Origin: Anthonomus grandis grandis
Lineage: Eukaryota; Arthropoda; Insecta; Coleoptera; Curculionidae
Length of the DNA stretch: 64,000 nucleotides
Assembly: GCF_022605725.1 (NCBI RefSeq)
Contig: NC_065555.1
Span: forward strand, 27,824,774-27,888,773
Reading direction: 5' to 3'
Part shown: positions 45,783 through 58,094 of the stretch, piece by piece
Numbering within the stretch: position 1 is the first letter of the stretch
Layout of the letters: the number at the start of each line of letters is the position of its first letter
Translations under genes and position numbers: made by a program
The notes under the pieces: model-generated
What the model was told of the DNA's origin: nothing
The model's database searches: none
What the model saw: the letters and a program-made list of their open reading frames with translations, nothing else

Positions 45783-47023
45783 TATATACAGGGTGTTTCA
45801 GGGAACTATGGGATCAAACATCTGGGGGTTGTTCAGTGCAACAGAAGAATCCATTTGAGTATAGGAACCCATGTCCGGAAATGCGTCACTACGCCACTAC
45901 GGCTCTAAGACGCGTTAAAATTTATAAAAAACCTTAATTACCTAAATAGGATCTGGTGCATTTATTTTTACCTTTTGTACATGATACCATAACAACAATT
46001 GTTTAAAATCAACGCTTATCAATGTCAATTCTCAATGTCATGTTTAAAAATTTTATAGCTTACAATTTTTAAACATTTATTGCTAATGGAAAACTTTACC
46101 AATTAAGAATTGGCGGATATGCATTTGGCATACGGAGCAACGAGCTGCAATGCAGGAGCTGCATCACGGTTGTATCATGAACGTTATCCCGAACGAGAGC
46201 ATCCTGGATACAAAAAGTTTATTGCGGTTCATCGGCGGCTCGCTGAGACAGGCATGTTTAAGACCAAGATGCATGATACTGGTGTTGCTCAATTTGCAGC
46301 AACAATTTGAAGAAGAGGTGCTTCAGCGAGTTGCCGATGAACCATCAAATAGCACACGTGACGTCGCTAAGAATATGAATACGAGTAACGCTTCTGTCTG
46401 GCGGGTACTACACGAGCAACAACTCCATCCCTACCACTTCCAGAATGTTCAAGGTACGACTGCAGCCGATTATCATCCTAGAGTTCAATTTTGTCGATGG
46501 CTTCTGGATCATTTCACAACCAAATTTTTTACGATATGTTTTGTGGACCGATGAAGCTTCTTTCGCAAGAGACGGTATTTTTAATAGTAGGAATAGCCAT
46601 GTTTGGGACGAAGAAAATCCTTATGCAATTTTTCCAAGAAAATATCAGAATCGTTGGTCTGTCAACGTATGGGCAGGCATTGTTGATGATTATTTAATTG
46701 GAATATACCTTCTATCGGAACGGTTAACAGGACCTATTTATCTGCGTTTCTTGGAGGAAGTTCTCCCAGAACTCCTTGAAAATCACGTCGACGTTGACGT
46801 GAAACGAACGTGTTGTGGTGTGAGCTCATGTTTTGGAATCATATTGAGTGATTTGGATCCAGAAATAAGAGAAATACTGGATGTTAGAAGTTACCAATCT
46901 GTGTTGTGCTTATGAATACTAAGCTGCTGTTTTAACTAGCTGTAATTTTGTTTAAAGATAAAATTGCATAATATCGTCGTTTTACAACGTTGCCAACGCA
47001 TTTCTTAAAAAGTTTTTACAACT

Positions 47024-48136
47024 ATGGAAGGGATGCAATGCGGGTTTTGTACCCAAGCTTGTTATTTTAAGGAAAGTAAGACACTTTTGTTTGGATGTGC
47101 ATGTGACAATTGCGGAAAGGTTTCTTGTAGGGATTGTAGTAAGATATCATCACAAGAGATTAGATGCGCAATCGCTAAAACTAGAACCGTCTTGATATGG
47201 TGCAAGGATTGCATAGATAACTTCACTAAGTTCACTTCTGAAGGCAATTTGGAGAATTCTAAAGAACCTAGTAATTCTGGTGTGTCCACACAGTTAACAA
47301 ATAGTTTGATTCATACTTCTAAATGCCTTATAAATGAATCTTTGGAAGGTATAGAAGAACGCCTTCAAAACAAACTGGAAAACTGGGCCAAGAATGTCAT
47401 CGATAGTAACAAGGACCTAGTAAGATTCTTGCTGCAGAATAAAAATGACAACCTAAATACCCAGGCAGTTCCTGATAACGTGACACCGCCGCTACCGTTT
47501 CCGCAACAATCCAACAGCAGAAATATCTTTGAATCAGCTGTTCAAAGTAGAGTGAAACAGGTAGATGCCGCTAAAACTTCCTCTTCTTCTTTGTTTCCTA
47601 AAAGAGCAACGGCGGAGAAACGTCACTCAGACAGTCACTCAGACAATGACAAGGTAAACATAAACAATGAATCAGCTGGGACTGGGAACTCTGGAACAAC
47701 GGATGTTGGGGGCGACCATCTGCAACAGGGATTTACTTTGGGACAAAATCGAAAACGTACAAATACAAATCGTAATCGGAATCTGGTTTTAGGAGAAGCG
47801 GACTTTCGAGGTGATGAAAATTTCGCAGGTTCAGTAAATAGGGAATATTTTTATCTGGGACGTGTTAAAATGGGAGTGACCCCTGGTTTTATTGAAGAGC
47901 ACATTAAAAAGCGGTGCCCTCAGATTAGAGACCTTAAAGTAGAATTGTTGCCAGTTAAGGGTGAGACTATTTCTTTTAAGATAAGCATCAACGGCGATTG
48001 TAGGGATGATTTTTTAAGGGATGATTTTTTAAGGCCGGATAACTGGCCTAGAGGGGTTATCTTGCGAAAATTTTGGTTAAATAATAAACGCAAGATAAAT
48101 TTTCATCAAAATCAAATGAATCAGACCATAGTTTAG
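47024..48136 (+). CDS. LINE ORF1 protein
   Basis: 370 codons from ATG 47024. Residues 6-60 hold a PHD-like Cys pattern (CGFCTQAC, GCACDNCGKVSCRDCSK, CKDC). The middle is polar and Ser/Asn-rich (SHSDNDKVNINNESAG). The C-terminal part, about 275-350 (YLGRVKMGVTPGFIEEHIKK, RDLKVELLPVKGETISFKI), resembles the RNA-binding domain of these ORF1 proteins. A tandem duplication RDDFL-RDDFL occurs near 48005. The stop TAG overlaps the first codon of ORF2. It would bind the element RNA. Confidence 0.8.
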   Translation: MEGMQCGFCTQACYFKESKTLLFGCACDNCGKVSCRDCSKISSQEIRCAIAKTRTVLIWCKDCIDNFTKFTSEGNLENSKEPSNSGVSTQLTNSLIHTSKCLINESLEGIEERLQNKLENWAKNVIDSNKDLVRFLLQNKNDNLNTQAVPDNVTPPLPFPQQSNSRNIFESAVQSRVKQVDAAKTSSSSLFPKRATAEKRHSDSHSDNDKVNINNESAGTGNSGTTDVGGDHLQQGFTLGQNRKRTNTNRNRNLVLGEADFRGDENFAGSVNREYFYLGRVKMGVTPGFIEEHIKKRCPQIRDLKVELLPVKGETISFKISINGDCRDDFLRDDFLRPDNWPRGVILRKFWLNNKRKINFHQNQMNQTIV

Positions 48137-51002
48137 TGCGGGATGGCCCTTCTGGTTCAGGTGTTTGCGTGTATTATGCTAATACAGGTGGTATAAGAAC
48201 TAAAATAAAAGATTTTCAGCAGGCACTTAGTTGCTGCTGCTATGATATTGTTATGATTGCAGAGACTTGGTTAACATCTGAATATTCAGATGCTGAAATT
48301 GGTGTATCAAACTATGATTTATATAGATATGATCGTCAAATGGGTACGAATACTACCAAGGCTCGTGGAGGTGGTATATTGATTGCGGCTAAAAAGAGTT
48401 TATGTACACATAGAATTGGTATCCCACTTGTTGATGTGGATATTTATCAGATCTATTTGACTTTTACAATAGACAATCAAAGCTTTGTTGTTGGTTGCAT
48501 TTATATACCATCTCCATCTCCACTTCAAGTTGTTATGTATCTAGTAGATCCGTTGAATATGTATATAGTAGATATTCAAGTAGTTTGTTTGTCTTGGCAG
48601 GTGACTACAATTTACCACATGCTAGATGGGAGAATGATGATCTTGGTTTGGTGGTTGGTGGTTGTCTGGAGAGTGACAGAGAGTCTGTGCTTTCTCTTGC
48701 CAACTGCTTTAGCTTCTATAACTTTTTCCAGGTAAATGGGGTTCTAAATACCAACGGGGTTGCCTTGGATCTCGTATTTAGTAGCTCAGATTTAATTAGT
48801 GTTGAACGTGCAATAGACAAAATTTTTGAGAATAGCTTACACCATACAGCAATTAGTTTCGACCTTTGTTGTGCAGAAAATTCTGATGATATGATATATG
48901 AGGAATATTTTTATGATTTTGGTAAGGGAGATTACATAGCAATTAATGATTGTCTTGCTGGGATAGACTGGAATCAATTGTTTTTGGGAGAGACATCTAT
49001 TGATGTCATAGTTTCAATTTTCTATAATGTGATCTACTGCTCAATGGAAAGGTTTATTCCTCTAAAGAGGTACAAAAGTTCTTCTTTTCCATCTTGGTTT
49101 TCTTCAGAGCTTCGCAGTTTGATCATAAGAAAGAAACAAACTCACAAAAAGTTTAAAATTAGTGGTCAACAGCAGGATTATGATGAATTTGTATTGTTGA
49201 GACAACAATGTGAGTACTTAAAAGAGTTGTGCTATCAACAATACATTAATAAGGTGGAAATGAATCTCGCTGGCAATCCAAGGTACTTCTGGTCATATAT
49301 TCAAAATAAAAGAACTGGTTTTAGTCTTCCCTCCAGAATGACATACAATAACAGGATTAGTATGAATATCTCGGATACTGCGGATATGTTTGCAGAATAC
49401 TTTTCATCGGTCTACTCGGATGAGCAAGTCAATGACATATCATCTTTTGATTTTGATAAATCAATTTGTCTGAGCACTTTAACTCTGTCAACACAGGATG
49501 TTTATGAGGTTATTACTTCCTCTAAGAATAAGCTCTGCTCTGGACCAGATGGGATTCCGGCATTCTTCCTAAAGAAATGTGTTTGTGTTCTTACGAAACC
49601 AATACTGTTCATTTTTAACAAATCTCTAGGTACTGGTTCTTATCCCACTCTCTGGAAGAGAAGTTTTCTAAAACCCATTTTTAAATCTGGTAGTAGAAAT
49701 GAAATTTCCAATTATCGGGCTGTGTGTAACCAATCTGAGTTGCCAAAGCTGCTTGACTGCCTGGTCAGTCATAGGATTGCCTGGAGTTTTAAATCTTTAT
49801 TTAATCCTGAGCAATTTGGATTTATAAAAGGCAGATCTACTGATGCTAATTTGGTGCTGTATGTCAACTATCTCTACCGCTGCTTGGAGAAGGGACTTCA
49901 GGTTGACTCAATATATACAGATTTTTCCAAGGCTTTTGATCGAGTTAACCATGGGGTACTCTTGCAGAAGCGTAGGGCTTTAGGTATTGTGGGGCCTCTT
50001 CTTCAGTGGATCTCGGGATTCATCAGAGGTAAAACCCAGATTGTTAATCTTGGAGGTACATGTTCCTCTGAAATTTTGGTACCATCTGGGGTGCCACAGG
50101 GCTCTCACTCGGGCCCTGTTTTGTTTTGCCTCTTTTTGATTGATTTAGTTTGGAAACTTGAAAATTGTCGTGTGCTAATGTTTGCTGATGATGTGAAGCT
50201 ATTTAGGCTTATCACATCCCTTTCTGATGCTGTGCTCCTGCAAAAAGACCTCAATTTATTCTTTGATTGGTGCCACTTAAATAGAATGTCCCTTAATATC
50301 AATAAGTGCCATAAGATTACTTTTTCTAAGCAAAGAAACCCTATTGCTTTTCTTTATAAAATAAATAATGTAGCAATTGGTGTCAAAAGAGAGGTTTCTG
50401 ACTTAGGAATATTTATTGACTCCAGGTTGTCTTTTAAAAGTCACATCAATCAGGTGACTGGTAGGGCAATGAAAATGCTGGGTTTTATCCAACGGTCTAC
50501 AACTGATTTGTCTTTGTTTACTTTTAGATTACTTTATTGCTCTCTTGTTAGGCCCATCTTGGAGTATGGCTCAATTGTGTGGTCCCCGTCATATAACTGC
50601 TACATTGAGCAGATTGAAAAAACTCAAAATAAATTTTTAAGGGTGGCGGCTTTTAGATGTGGTTACAGGAGACAGGAGTATTACTATCAGTGGGTCAGGG
50701 ATAACCTGAACTTACCCACATTGGAGTCACGAAGAACATTACTCGACTTATGTTTTATGCATAAGGTTTTAAATGCTACTATAGATTGTCCCGAGTTATT
50801 GTCTCTTTTTAAACTTAGGGTGCCTTCCAGATTGAATAGACAATCAGAAATATTTTCAGTCCCATTCCACCATACCAATTATGGTATTAATGAGCCAATC
50901 ACACGAATGGCTCGAAGTGCTAATGGTCTGTCAGGACAGATAAACTTTTTTGACTCTAGGATAACATCTTTTAAGGGGCAGTTAAAGAATATTATTTCAT
51001 AG
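48136..51002 (+). pseudogene. LINE ORF2: endonuclease and reverse transcriptase, one frameshift
   Basis: The first frame (48136-48735) begins with GTG and carries YYANTGGIRTKIKDFQQAL, MIAETWLTSEYSD and GCIYIPSP. Near 48530 the frame shifts and the rest continues at 48495-51002 with AGDYNLPHARWENDDLG, LDLVFSSSDLIS, LHHTAISFD (endonuclease end). The reverse transcriptase has SGPDGIPAFFLKKCVCVLTK, FKSGSRNEISNYRAVC, QFGFIKGRSTDANL, YTDFSKAFDRVNHGVLL, PQGSHSGPVLFCLFL and MFADDVKLFRL, with both catalytic Asp present. Only the single frameshift seems to prevent expression, so insertion was probably recent relative to the others. Confidence 0.85.
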
Positions 51003-51128
51003 GGGCTTTAATTAATTAACTCATCTACACCTTACACTAATTTATAGATAGTTTTGTATATAATGTTTCTGAATATATATGTTTGTATGGGTATGCTATG
51101 TAATACTTTTGTAAATGGATTCCGTTAA

Positions 51129-51159
<31 letters not shown>

Positions 51160-51646
51160 AAATGTTCCACTAAACGTTAGGCAGCAAATGTGGTTTCAGC
51201 ATGATGGAGCGCCGGCTCATTTTGCTGTACAAGTACGCGAGTATTTGGCTTAGCGGTTTGGGCACCGTTGGATTGTCAGAGATTGTCAGTTGGATTGTGG
51301 AGTAGTTTCTTGGCCTCCTAGGTCACCCGATTTAACGTCGCTCGATTTTTTCTTGTGGGGACATGTAAAGTCTTTAGTCTACGAAACTCCAGTAGAATCA
51401 GTGCTAGACTTAATTGGACGAATAAGAGCAGCATTTGAAATCATTCAAAACGGGGATCAAATTTTTAGTGTAGTCCGCCGAAATTATGTGCGGCGTTTAA
51501 ATCGGTGTATTGAGGTTGGAGGAAGACATTTTGAACAATTGTTGTGATGGTATCATATACAAAAGGTACAAATAAATGCATCAGATCCTATTTAGGTAAT
51601 TAATATTTTCTCCAAATTTAAACGCGTCTTAGGGCCGCAGTAGCGT

Positions 51647-52970
51647 CACAGAATAAACGATCTCACAAAAGCGAAGGCTTGCGTCGGCTCCTTTGATATC
51701 CGTGAACCAGTTTTTTATAAGCTGAACTGACAGATGCACCCGGCGCAAATACACTGAGATATCTCGTAAAGTTGTAGTAAATGCATACACCGAACGAAGT
51801 GCTTTTATTTTTAAAATCAAAATGGTTATATTCATATAATACGGGAGCAAACTACAAAATTTAGTTACATTTCCAATAGGATTTTTTTTTGTTAAGGCTT
51901 ATATTGGTCCTTGCTTTTTAGAATAATTATAATAATTATTATTTTTATAAAAATTGTTATTTGACAGTTTTGATACACGATAGGGGTGTAGATTAGTATA
52001 CTTTTAATTTTTTTTGGAATGGAATTTTTGTGTTAGTTGTTTTATGATAATGGTAAATAATATTTTCCTTTAGTAAGGCACTAGCTGAGAAAAAGTCTGC
52101 TATTTGTGTGATGTTAATATGTTAACAATATGCATATTCATATGTACATAGGTAGGTATTTTTAAATTAAATTTTAGCTGGAAGGTTTATATGCAGGTAT
52201 GTTTTGTATTGTCAAATATATACGTTCACCAAATAATTTTTTTTGTAATGTTCTGGTAAGTTCTAAATCTATATTGTTATAGCGAATAAGCTCTTTTTTA
52301 AATTGTCCTGAATTACCTGTATTTTATTTTAGTATCTGATGATGGCCGAAATGTATAATACATTTACCTAAGTGACCTACATGCATTTTTCTTGGAGATA
52401 AAGACTTCCCCTATTTGTAATCTTTAAATGGATGTTTATTCTTTATTATGAGAGAAATAAAATTGGATAAGCAATAAAATTTCCGGGCATTATCATAATG
52501 CCCGCTTATAATGCCCTAGGTGTGATAGCAGGTATTATTGCTACCATAACATATTCCGTTACTAAAGTATTATAAATAAATAATAGATAGGTAAAACATA
52601 AATAAACTTTTTCCAGCGACGCTTTTGGCAAAACAACCCCTATACGCACAAAAAGTTGGCATTTTAGTGTTTTTTTTTTAAGTTTTTAGCACAAATGAAA
52701 GAAAAAACAAAATCACAGAGCACAGAGTTAAACTCCAAAACAAGGTAATGTGTAATACCTACTTAACAAAAATTAAATAAAAAACGGCAAATTACAAAAT
52801 ATCGCAAATATACACACTAACGCTCGTACTAATACACTAATTATGACCCGATACCCCACTGGCGACGACAGTTATACCCGTTAGAATGACGGTAAATGGG
52901 AGGAGCCTGAACAAAAACCGGTTCGGTAAAAAGGGCTAGCCTTCGCTTCAGTGAGATCGTTTATTCTGTG
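51647..52970. mobile_element. 1.3-kb TIR element with 7-bp target duplication, non-autonomous
   Basis: Starts CACAGAATAAACGATCTCAC at 51647 and ends with the inverse at 52970. The flanks are GTAGCGT on both sides (51640-51646 and 52971-52977), lying in the right arm of the mariner at 45789. The arms extend with slight decay into AAGCGAAGG. No open frame of note lies inside. A 7-bp (or degenerate 8-bp) duplication would suit hAT or P-type elements; the family is not determined. Confidence 0.75.
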
Positions 52971-53077
52971 GTAGCGTAGTGACACATTTCTGGACATGGG
53001 TTCCTATACTCAAATGGATTCTACTGTGGCACTGAACAACTCCTAGAAATTTGATCCCATAGTTCTGAAACACCCTG

Positions 53078-54707
53078 TATTTCGGGTTGAGGGTAACGAA
53101 AAAACCACGGAATCCGCCCGGCCGGAAATCCATGCATTATGTTCGCTCCCAATTTTTAATCTGATATATTTATATGAACCTCGGTATTAACAATTTATAG
53201 CAACATACAACTTATAAATATTTGGCTTTTTTTTTCTTCTTTAAAAAATAGATAAGATTAGCTGCTTAAAATACGATTGTCTAACGGTCCAATTCATCTC
53301 TTAATGTAGATGGTTAAAAAAATTAAAACACTCTAGACCACGAAAATCCTATAAATCTTTGTACTTACTAGTTACAATTAATATTATTAACGAAGGCGAT
53401 CTACGATATAAGTAAGTGTATGTATATTAGATAAGTTACTGATACAGCTACTCATGATATAAAAAAGTTTTTAAGCCAAAATTTTCAGAAAAATAATTGA
53501 ACAAAGGATATATCTGGTCTTTTGATGAATTAGTGTTGAAAATAGGCAATTTAGAAGTACTATTTACAATTATTATCGGCTTAAATTTATAAAAATAAGA
53601 CGACAGAAGAATAAATTATTTATTTCATAATGGATATTATAAAGAGTGATACCCAAAGAGTTCTTAGTTTTTTAAATCCTGTGCTTAAGCCAACCTCTTT
53701 TTTTCGGTTCTTTTTCTAAGTGTATGAAAAGCGTATCAAAACTATAATTAACCGAGATGACTAGTCCATTTGTTTGATTCAATAATTGTAGGTCTTTCAT
53801 AATTAGCCTGTATGACAGTTTGTCAAATATTATAAAAATACTACTTAAGTCGCACCTCTTCTTTGAGAAATGTAATAAATCCAGAATAGGAAACAATTAT
53901 GATTTTTTGATGACCAGAAACCCTAATTTTTTGCATAAAATATCTCAAGAACCAGTTGATTTAAGTATAGGACATTACATACAAATTATATTTAGATTTT
54001 CACGTAAAATATAAAAATTTACTAACATGTAAGATATTCCACTTAAATTAACTACTTTGCCAGCTACTTTCCGTAAATCCAGAAATGCCAAAGCGATCAA
54101 AATATTTTAGTCGTATGTCCCTTAATAACTCTGACATATTTCCAAATTGTCAACATTTTCGTATAATTCATCGAATGCAGTTTTACAAAAAAACACATAG
54201 TTTACTCTAATCCCCTATATCATATAGTATAATTATTGGAGTAAAAATAAAAACGCAAAATCTACAGTGTCATAGTGTAGTATTTAAAACAGTTTCAAGA
54301 AATATTCGCATAAATCAAGGAATTTATACTGCAATAATTGTATGTCGGTTTCTTCATGAAATTTATTGATTTTTTTAATCATAGAGCATAATTTTCACAA
54401 AAATTATTACACACAAACATATTATAATTTAATTGGAATTTTTCGCCATACTAAGGTTTTATATCTTACTATACTACAAGAGGTCAGATTCCACTTTTAG
54501 AGAAGATAGTTATAGGCACCTAATAGTAAAGTGAATATACTGTTTTGATCTTAATTTATAAGTGGCGGTTTTAATTTAATATATTGTAAACGTCTACATG
54601 CTAACTTAACATGTTATATTCTTATGTAACATGACATTTCTATATCAAAGTATTATATAAAATTTGAATTATTAAAATGTTTTTTAACAATATGTTTTTC
54701 CCCTCAG
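53078..54707. other. Intron, mostly unremarkable
   Basis: AT-rich intron ending in CCCTCAG at the host exon 54708. 53900-54180 contains a diverged copy of the repeat at 45470-45700. Nothing else was recognised. Confidence 0.5.
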
Positions 54708-54890
54708 CACGCCCTATTAAAATCAAATCAAGGACACAAACCACGAATTCTGCAAAACTCATTGGCCCAGAGTCAAGGAAAAATTACAAAACCGATCTGT
54801 ACTCCGGCTTTAATTGCCACAGGTACTACTCCGGATGGCAAAACTGCCAAGTATGTGCTGGTTCCGCCAAAGGGTACCCCGATTCCAGAT
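54708..54890 (+). CDS. Host gene exon (basic, Thr/Pro-rich)
   Basis: Acceptor CCCTCAG before 54708 and donor GTAAGT at 54891. Phase 0 in and out, 61 codons. It encodes HALLKSNQGHKPRILQNSLA, QSQGKITKPICTPALIATGT and KTAKYVLVPPKGTPIPD. The Ile/Leu/Val-rich segment ending in PKGTP is similar in style to MILQQTIITPKG and VLTPQQQKAF in other exons, possibly a repeated short motif. Short and without a known domain. Confidence 0.85.
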
Positions 54891-54939
54891 GTAAGTATCG
54901 GTACAGTGAATTTTGCATTTTTTTGTTTTGCATCAATGG

Positions 54940-55040
54940 TAACTAGGCCACTGCATATCAGTGAAATTAGCCAACATTCTTTTTTATATAACGCTGTAAA
55001 GCAATATAATTCATTACCGGAATGTTATCTTATTTTGAGC
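54940..55040 (+). pseudogene. Possible LINE ORF2 C-terminal scrap
   Basis: An open stretch RPLHISEISQHSFLYNAVKQ-YNSLPE resembles the last part of some non-LTR reverse-transcriptase proteins. It is very short and lies right after a host donor, so it could be chance. Confidence 0.3.
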
Positions 55041-55127
55041 CAATTTTATTATAATCTAGCAGGATTCGTAAATATAATGTTCATTAAAAATATCAAAATA
55101 TCGGATATTAATGATATGCAGAGTGCT

Positions 55128-55440
55128 TAACAAAATTCGGTGCAAATATTTTAAGAGTGTATTGTTGGAGTTAAAATTAGACTTTCTTGGCCTATACACT
55201 CTATCAGAGCTACTACATTTTGATTATTTGGAATCGTAACTACAAATTATGCATCAATTCTTCTGAAAATTTGCAAGTCTTCGGTTTTTGGGTGCTTTTT
55301 TTATTTTCCGTCCCAAAAATGGTGTAAATCCAATTTTAGGGGAGGATTCAGGGGAGCCTACCCTTCTGATGGCCCTGGCATCTTCTGTTTCCTATAAAAA
55401 TTTAAAAATCTACCAAACGTTTTACAATTATATTCAAACA
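55128..55440. repeat. Diverged partial copy of the element at 60274-61103
   Basis: Shares AAAATTCGGTGCAAATATT, GTATTGTTGGAGTTAAAAT, GGTGTAAATCCAATTTTAGG and CCTACCCTTCTGATGG with the left half of the 60274 element. The right half is missing. Confidence 0.7.
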
Positions 55441-56223
55441 TATAGGATGGAAAAGGCTTTGACCCCGTGGTTAAAGCCAAAATCATGGGAATAAACTTGT
55501 CATCAATCTTCTGCAATTAATCAAACGTTATATCCTTTTCTGAGTTAAATAATTGATTTCCTTGAAATTTGTGGTCTTAATGTGCGGGTGTCAAAGCCAC
55601 AGTCACTGCTATTGTTGAACCATCTCGTTGAATTCTATCCAGTGCAATAGGTTTCGGTATGTAGAAATTCGACATACAATAGAGTGAGAAGAAAATAGTA
55701 TCTCTTTAATAAGGAGACCATTGTATCTGTCCTTGTTTAAAGAAATTCCGAGCGCACGCGATCAGTGGCGATCTAATCCATTTGTAGTTATAGAGTACAA
55801 ATGGCGAAGCGATAAGGATTATAGAGAATCGCTGTCGCTATTTTTATTACAGAGTTCCGTCCCAGCCTGCTTATGTGAAGAACATTCGTTTCAGAGTTGA
55901 ATGTACTTTTTTTGACTGGTAAGACAAAATGTCCATTATTCGAACGACGTAAATCCCCACATATTTCGTGAAACACACGCACAATACAATACTCAGAAAA
56001 AATAAATGTTTGGCTGGTATATTAGGGAACGTTTTTAGATCAAAATTTGACAGGGGGACTTTACTTAAACATTTTGGAAAATGCAGTAGAACCACTGATC
56101 CTTGCCATTATTTAAGACAATCCTCACGAATTTGAGTTGGAAACAGTTTTTCAACAAGAGGCCCAATCTTGCCGCTCACTTTAGCAGAAAGATTAGAGGA
56201 TATTTGACTAATACTTACCTTAA

Positions 56224-58094
56224 CCCTCCGTTAACCGCATCATAGTTCCTCACGCCGTTACTCGCGCGGTGTCTAAGAGACGGCAAGGTAACTAATGTGT
56301 TATTGCCTCTTCTATTATCGAAAAAAAAGTTCAAAATTACTGTAAATATTTATTTTACATTAAACAAAGATATTAAATATGATATATAATGAAATATTCA
56401 CGAATTAAACTGGGTTTAATTTATATAAATGTATTTCAATATTGAACAGATAATAATATGTAATGTCCACAAAATCAAATAATATAAAATGTCAAGATAA
56501 CAGAGACATTAAATAAACCATTTTTAACTCACAAGTTCTTTTCTTTAGATCTGGTAAACTTGCAGTTTGTGATCTGTTTTTTATATGATCTTTTGTCAGT
56601 TCTAAAGCTAGTGTTTTTATAAAATGTTTTCTGTTGGTTCTTATAGGATTAAATTAGCTTTGTAAATTACATATGCGTTTATGGCCCCTACATTTAGCAT
56701 TTAATAAAAAACTGTCATCGGCCAGCGGTTAGTGTTTCTAGACACCGAATAAGTGGCACAAAGTTTATCTACAACGTCAACACCAGATTTTGTCTCATTG
56801 TAGAAAGTTACGATATCAGGTTTTTTCTTTTCACCAGTTGTAACAACATCAATGGCTGAATCATGGTGCATGCTAGAGAATAGAAGAACATTTTTTCCTT
56901 TTTTTGGGATATAAGGAACAAAAGTTATATTCTCTTGAAAAGCAAATGTTGATGACTAAACGTCTCGATTGTTCACTGATACTAAGCTAGGTGGGAGTTC
57001 GCGTTTGTTTTTTCTTACAGTTCCAACGTAAGTGAGTCGGTGATTTCTTAGGAGATTTGTGACGAGTTCGTAGCTAGTAAACCAGTTGTCGCCGGTAATA
57101 TTTCTTCCACTGCCACTCAGTGGGGCACATAGTCTTTTTACCACAGATATAGCACTATGTCAACTTTGTAAGGTCCTTCAGGTTGCACCCCGACATATAT
57201 TTCCAAATTGGCAGTATAAAACATTTTAGAATCAACAAGGGCTAATATCTTTATACCATATTTCGATGGCTTGCTCGGAATGTATTGTCGAAATGAACAT
57301 TTGCCCCTGAACGGTGGCAACATTTCGTCGACTGTGACATACTCACCAACAGAATAATTTTGTTGGCACTTTTCAACAAACATTTTAAAAAGGTCTCTTA
57401 TAGGAGCAAGTTTGTCACAGATTTTCCGTTCATTCCGCGTTTCTTTGTCATCAAACCGCACATTTTGCATGAGGAAATGAAATCTATTTCGAGACATTGT
57501 TATTCGGAAAAGCTCAATGCCAGAATTATCAATAGCTCAAAGGTCTGCTGTGTTTAGTCGTCTATTCCTAAGGAATCCTGCCATATACAATAAACCAATA
57601 ATTGCTTCAATTTCAGACAAGTTGGTAATCTTGCAGTCTCTCTCTCTGCTATATCAATCCTTCTTACTAGAAATATACTTATCAGTATTACTGACAATTA
57701 GGTTTAACATATCGTCGTCAAAAAAAGCACTCGCAACAAGCTAAAACAGATCTTGCATTTCTAGCTGCACCTTTGACCCCAGGCAAATGGCTGACAATAT
57801 TATGTGAACTAGATATTTCTTGTTCTGTATCTGAGCATTCCAACTGGTTTTCTACGACGTCTTCTTCGCCTTCACTACTATCCTCAGCATCCGACAATAC
57901 ATTGCTGTCGTCCTCAGCTAATTCTCGCAGAATTTCTGCATCTTTTTCAACAAGTGGAATCAAAAAATCTCTTCGACTATAAAAAATGTATATCAAACAC
58001 TACAAAACAATACAAATATGCAGTTATAACTTACCATTTTGCCAAAAAATCGATGAACATTTTAACAAAAGTACTCGCGCGGCGTCTGACAGAC
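56224..58094 (-). mobile_element. piggyBac-like element 2, right end lost
   Basis: The left end CCCTCCGTTAACCGCATC is directly preceded by TTAA (56220-56223). No matching right TIR or TTAA was found; the right side passes into mariner sequence near 58090. Two copies of a 22-base sequence, ACTCGCGCGGYGTCTRAS-like, occur in the same orientation at 56260-56281 and 58073-58094, each ending in a GTCT...AGAC palindrome. The transposase relic is on the minus strand. Confidence 0.7.
56700..58035 (-). pseudogene. piggyBac-like transposase relic 2
   Basis: The N-terminal acidic region is at 57970-57720 (RRDFLIPLVEKDAEILRELA, SSEGEEDVVENQLEC). The core is at 57497-57138: MSRNRFHFLMQNVRFDDKET, VTVDEMLPPFRGKCSFRQYI, SKPSKYGIKILALVDSKMFY. 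After a frameshift near 57140 it continues with NITGDNWFTSYELVTNLLRN and YVGTVRKNKRELPPSLVS. All three catalytic Asp positions of the family (VDE, ALVDSK, DNWF) can still be seen. The segment beyond 56950 is decayed and the C-terminal finger is not clear. Confidence 0.8.

Larger units (their letters stand above)
46797..51163 (+). mobile_element. Nearly full-length LINE with (AAAT)n tail
   Basis: About 4.4 kb: a 5' untranslated part of about 225 bp, ORF1 (47024-48136), ORF2 (48136-51002) and an AAAT microsatellite tail at 51127-51161. It interrupts the mariner transposase at a Val codon. It is the best preserved retrotransposon in the window. No clear target-site duplication beyond three bases was seen. 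Confidence 0.85.
46110..51547 (+). pseudogene. mariner-like transposase split by a LINE
   Basis: The 5' part 46110-46797 reads MADMHLAYGATSCNAGAASR, then with frameshifts SNSTRDVAKNMNTSNASVWR, LWTDEASFARDGIFNSRN, WSVNVWAGIVDDYLIGIY. The 3' part resumes at about 51164 with VPLNVRQQMWFQHDGAPAHF, a stop, PPRSPDLTSLDFFLWGHVKS and RCIEVGGRHFEQLL to the stop at 51547. The second catalytic motif is present. A short tandem duplication (GATTGTCAG twice near 51275) adds residues before the third motif. Inactive. Confidence 0.85.
45789..53077 (+). mobile_element. mariner element hosting a LINE and a 1.3-kb TIR element
   Basis: Left end CAGGGTGTTTCAGGGAAC at 45789 and the inverse end near 53040-53077 are flanked by TA. 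The two inverted arms are about 180 bp long (GTTGTTCAGTGC, CCATTTGAGTATAGGAACCC and TAAGACGCGTT shared). The right arm is split by another TIR element (51647-52970), the transposase by a LINE (about 46797-51163). Without the insertions the mariner would be about 1.6 kb. Confidence 0.85.

Noticed and set aside
53672..54014. Short open frames on both strands
   Set aside because: AT-rich, no family match, no splice context; treated as chance.
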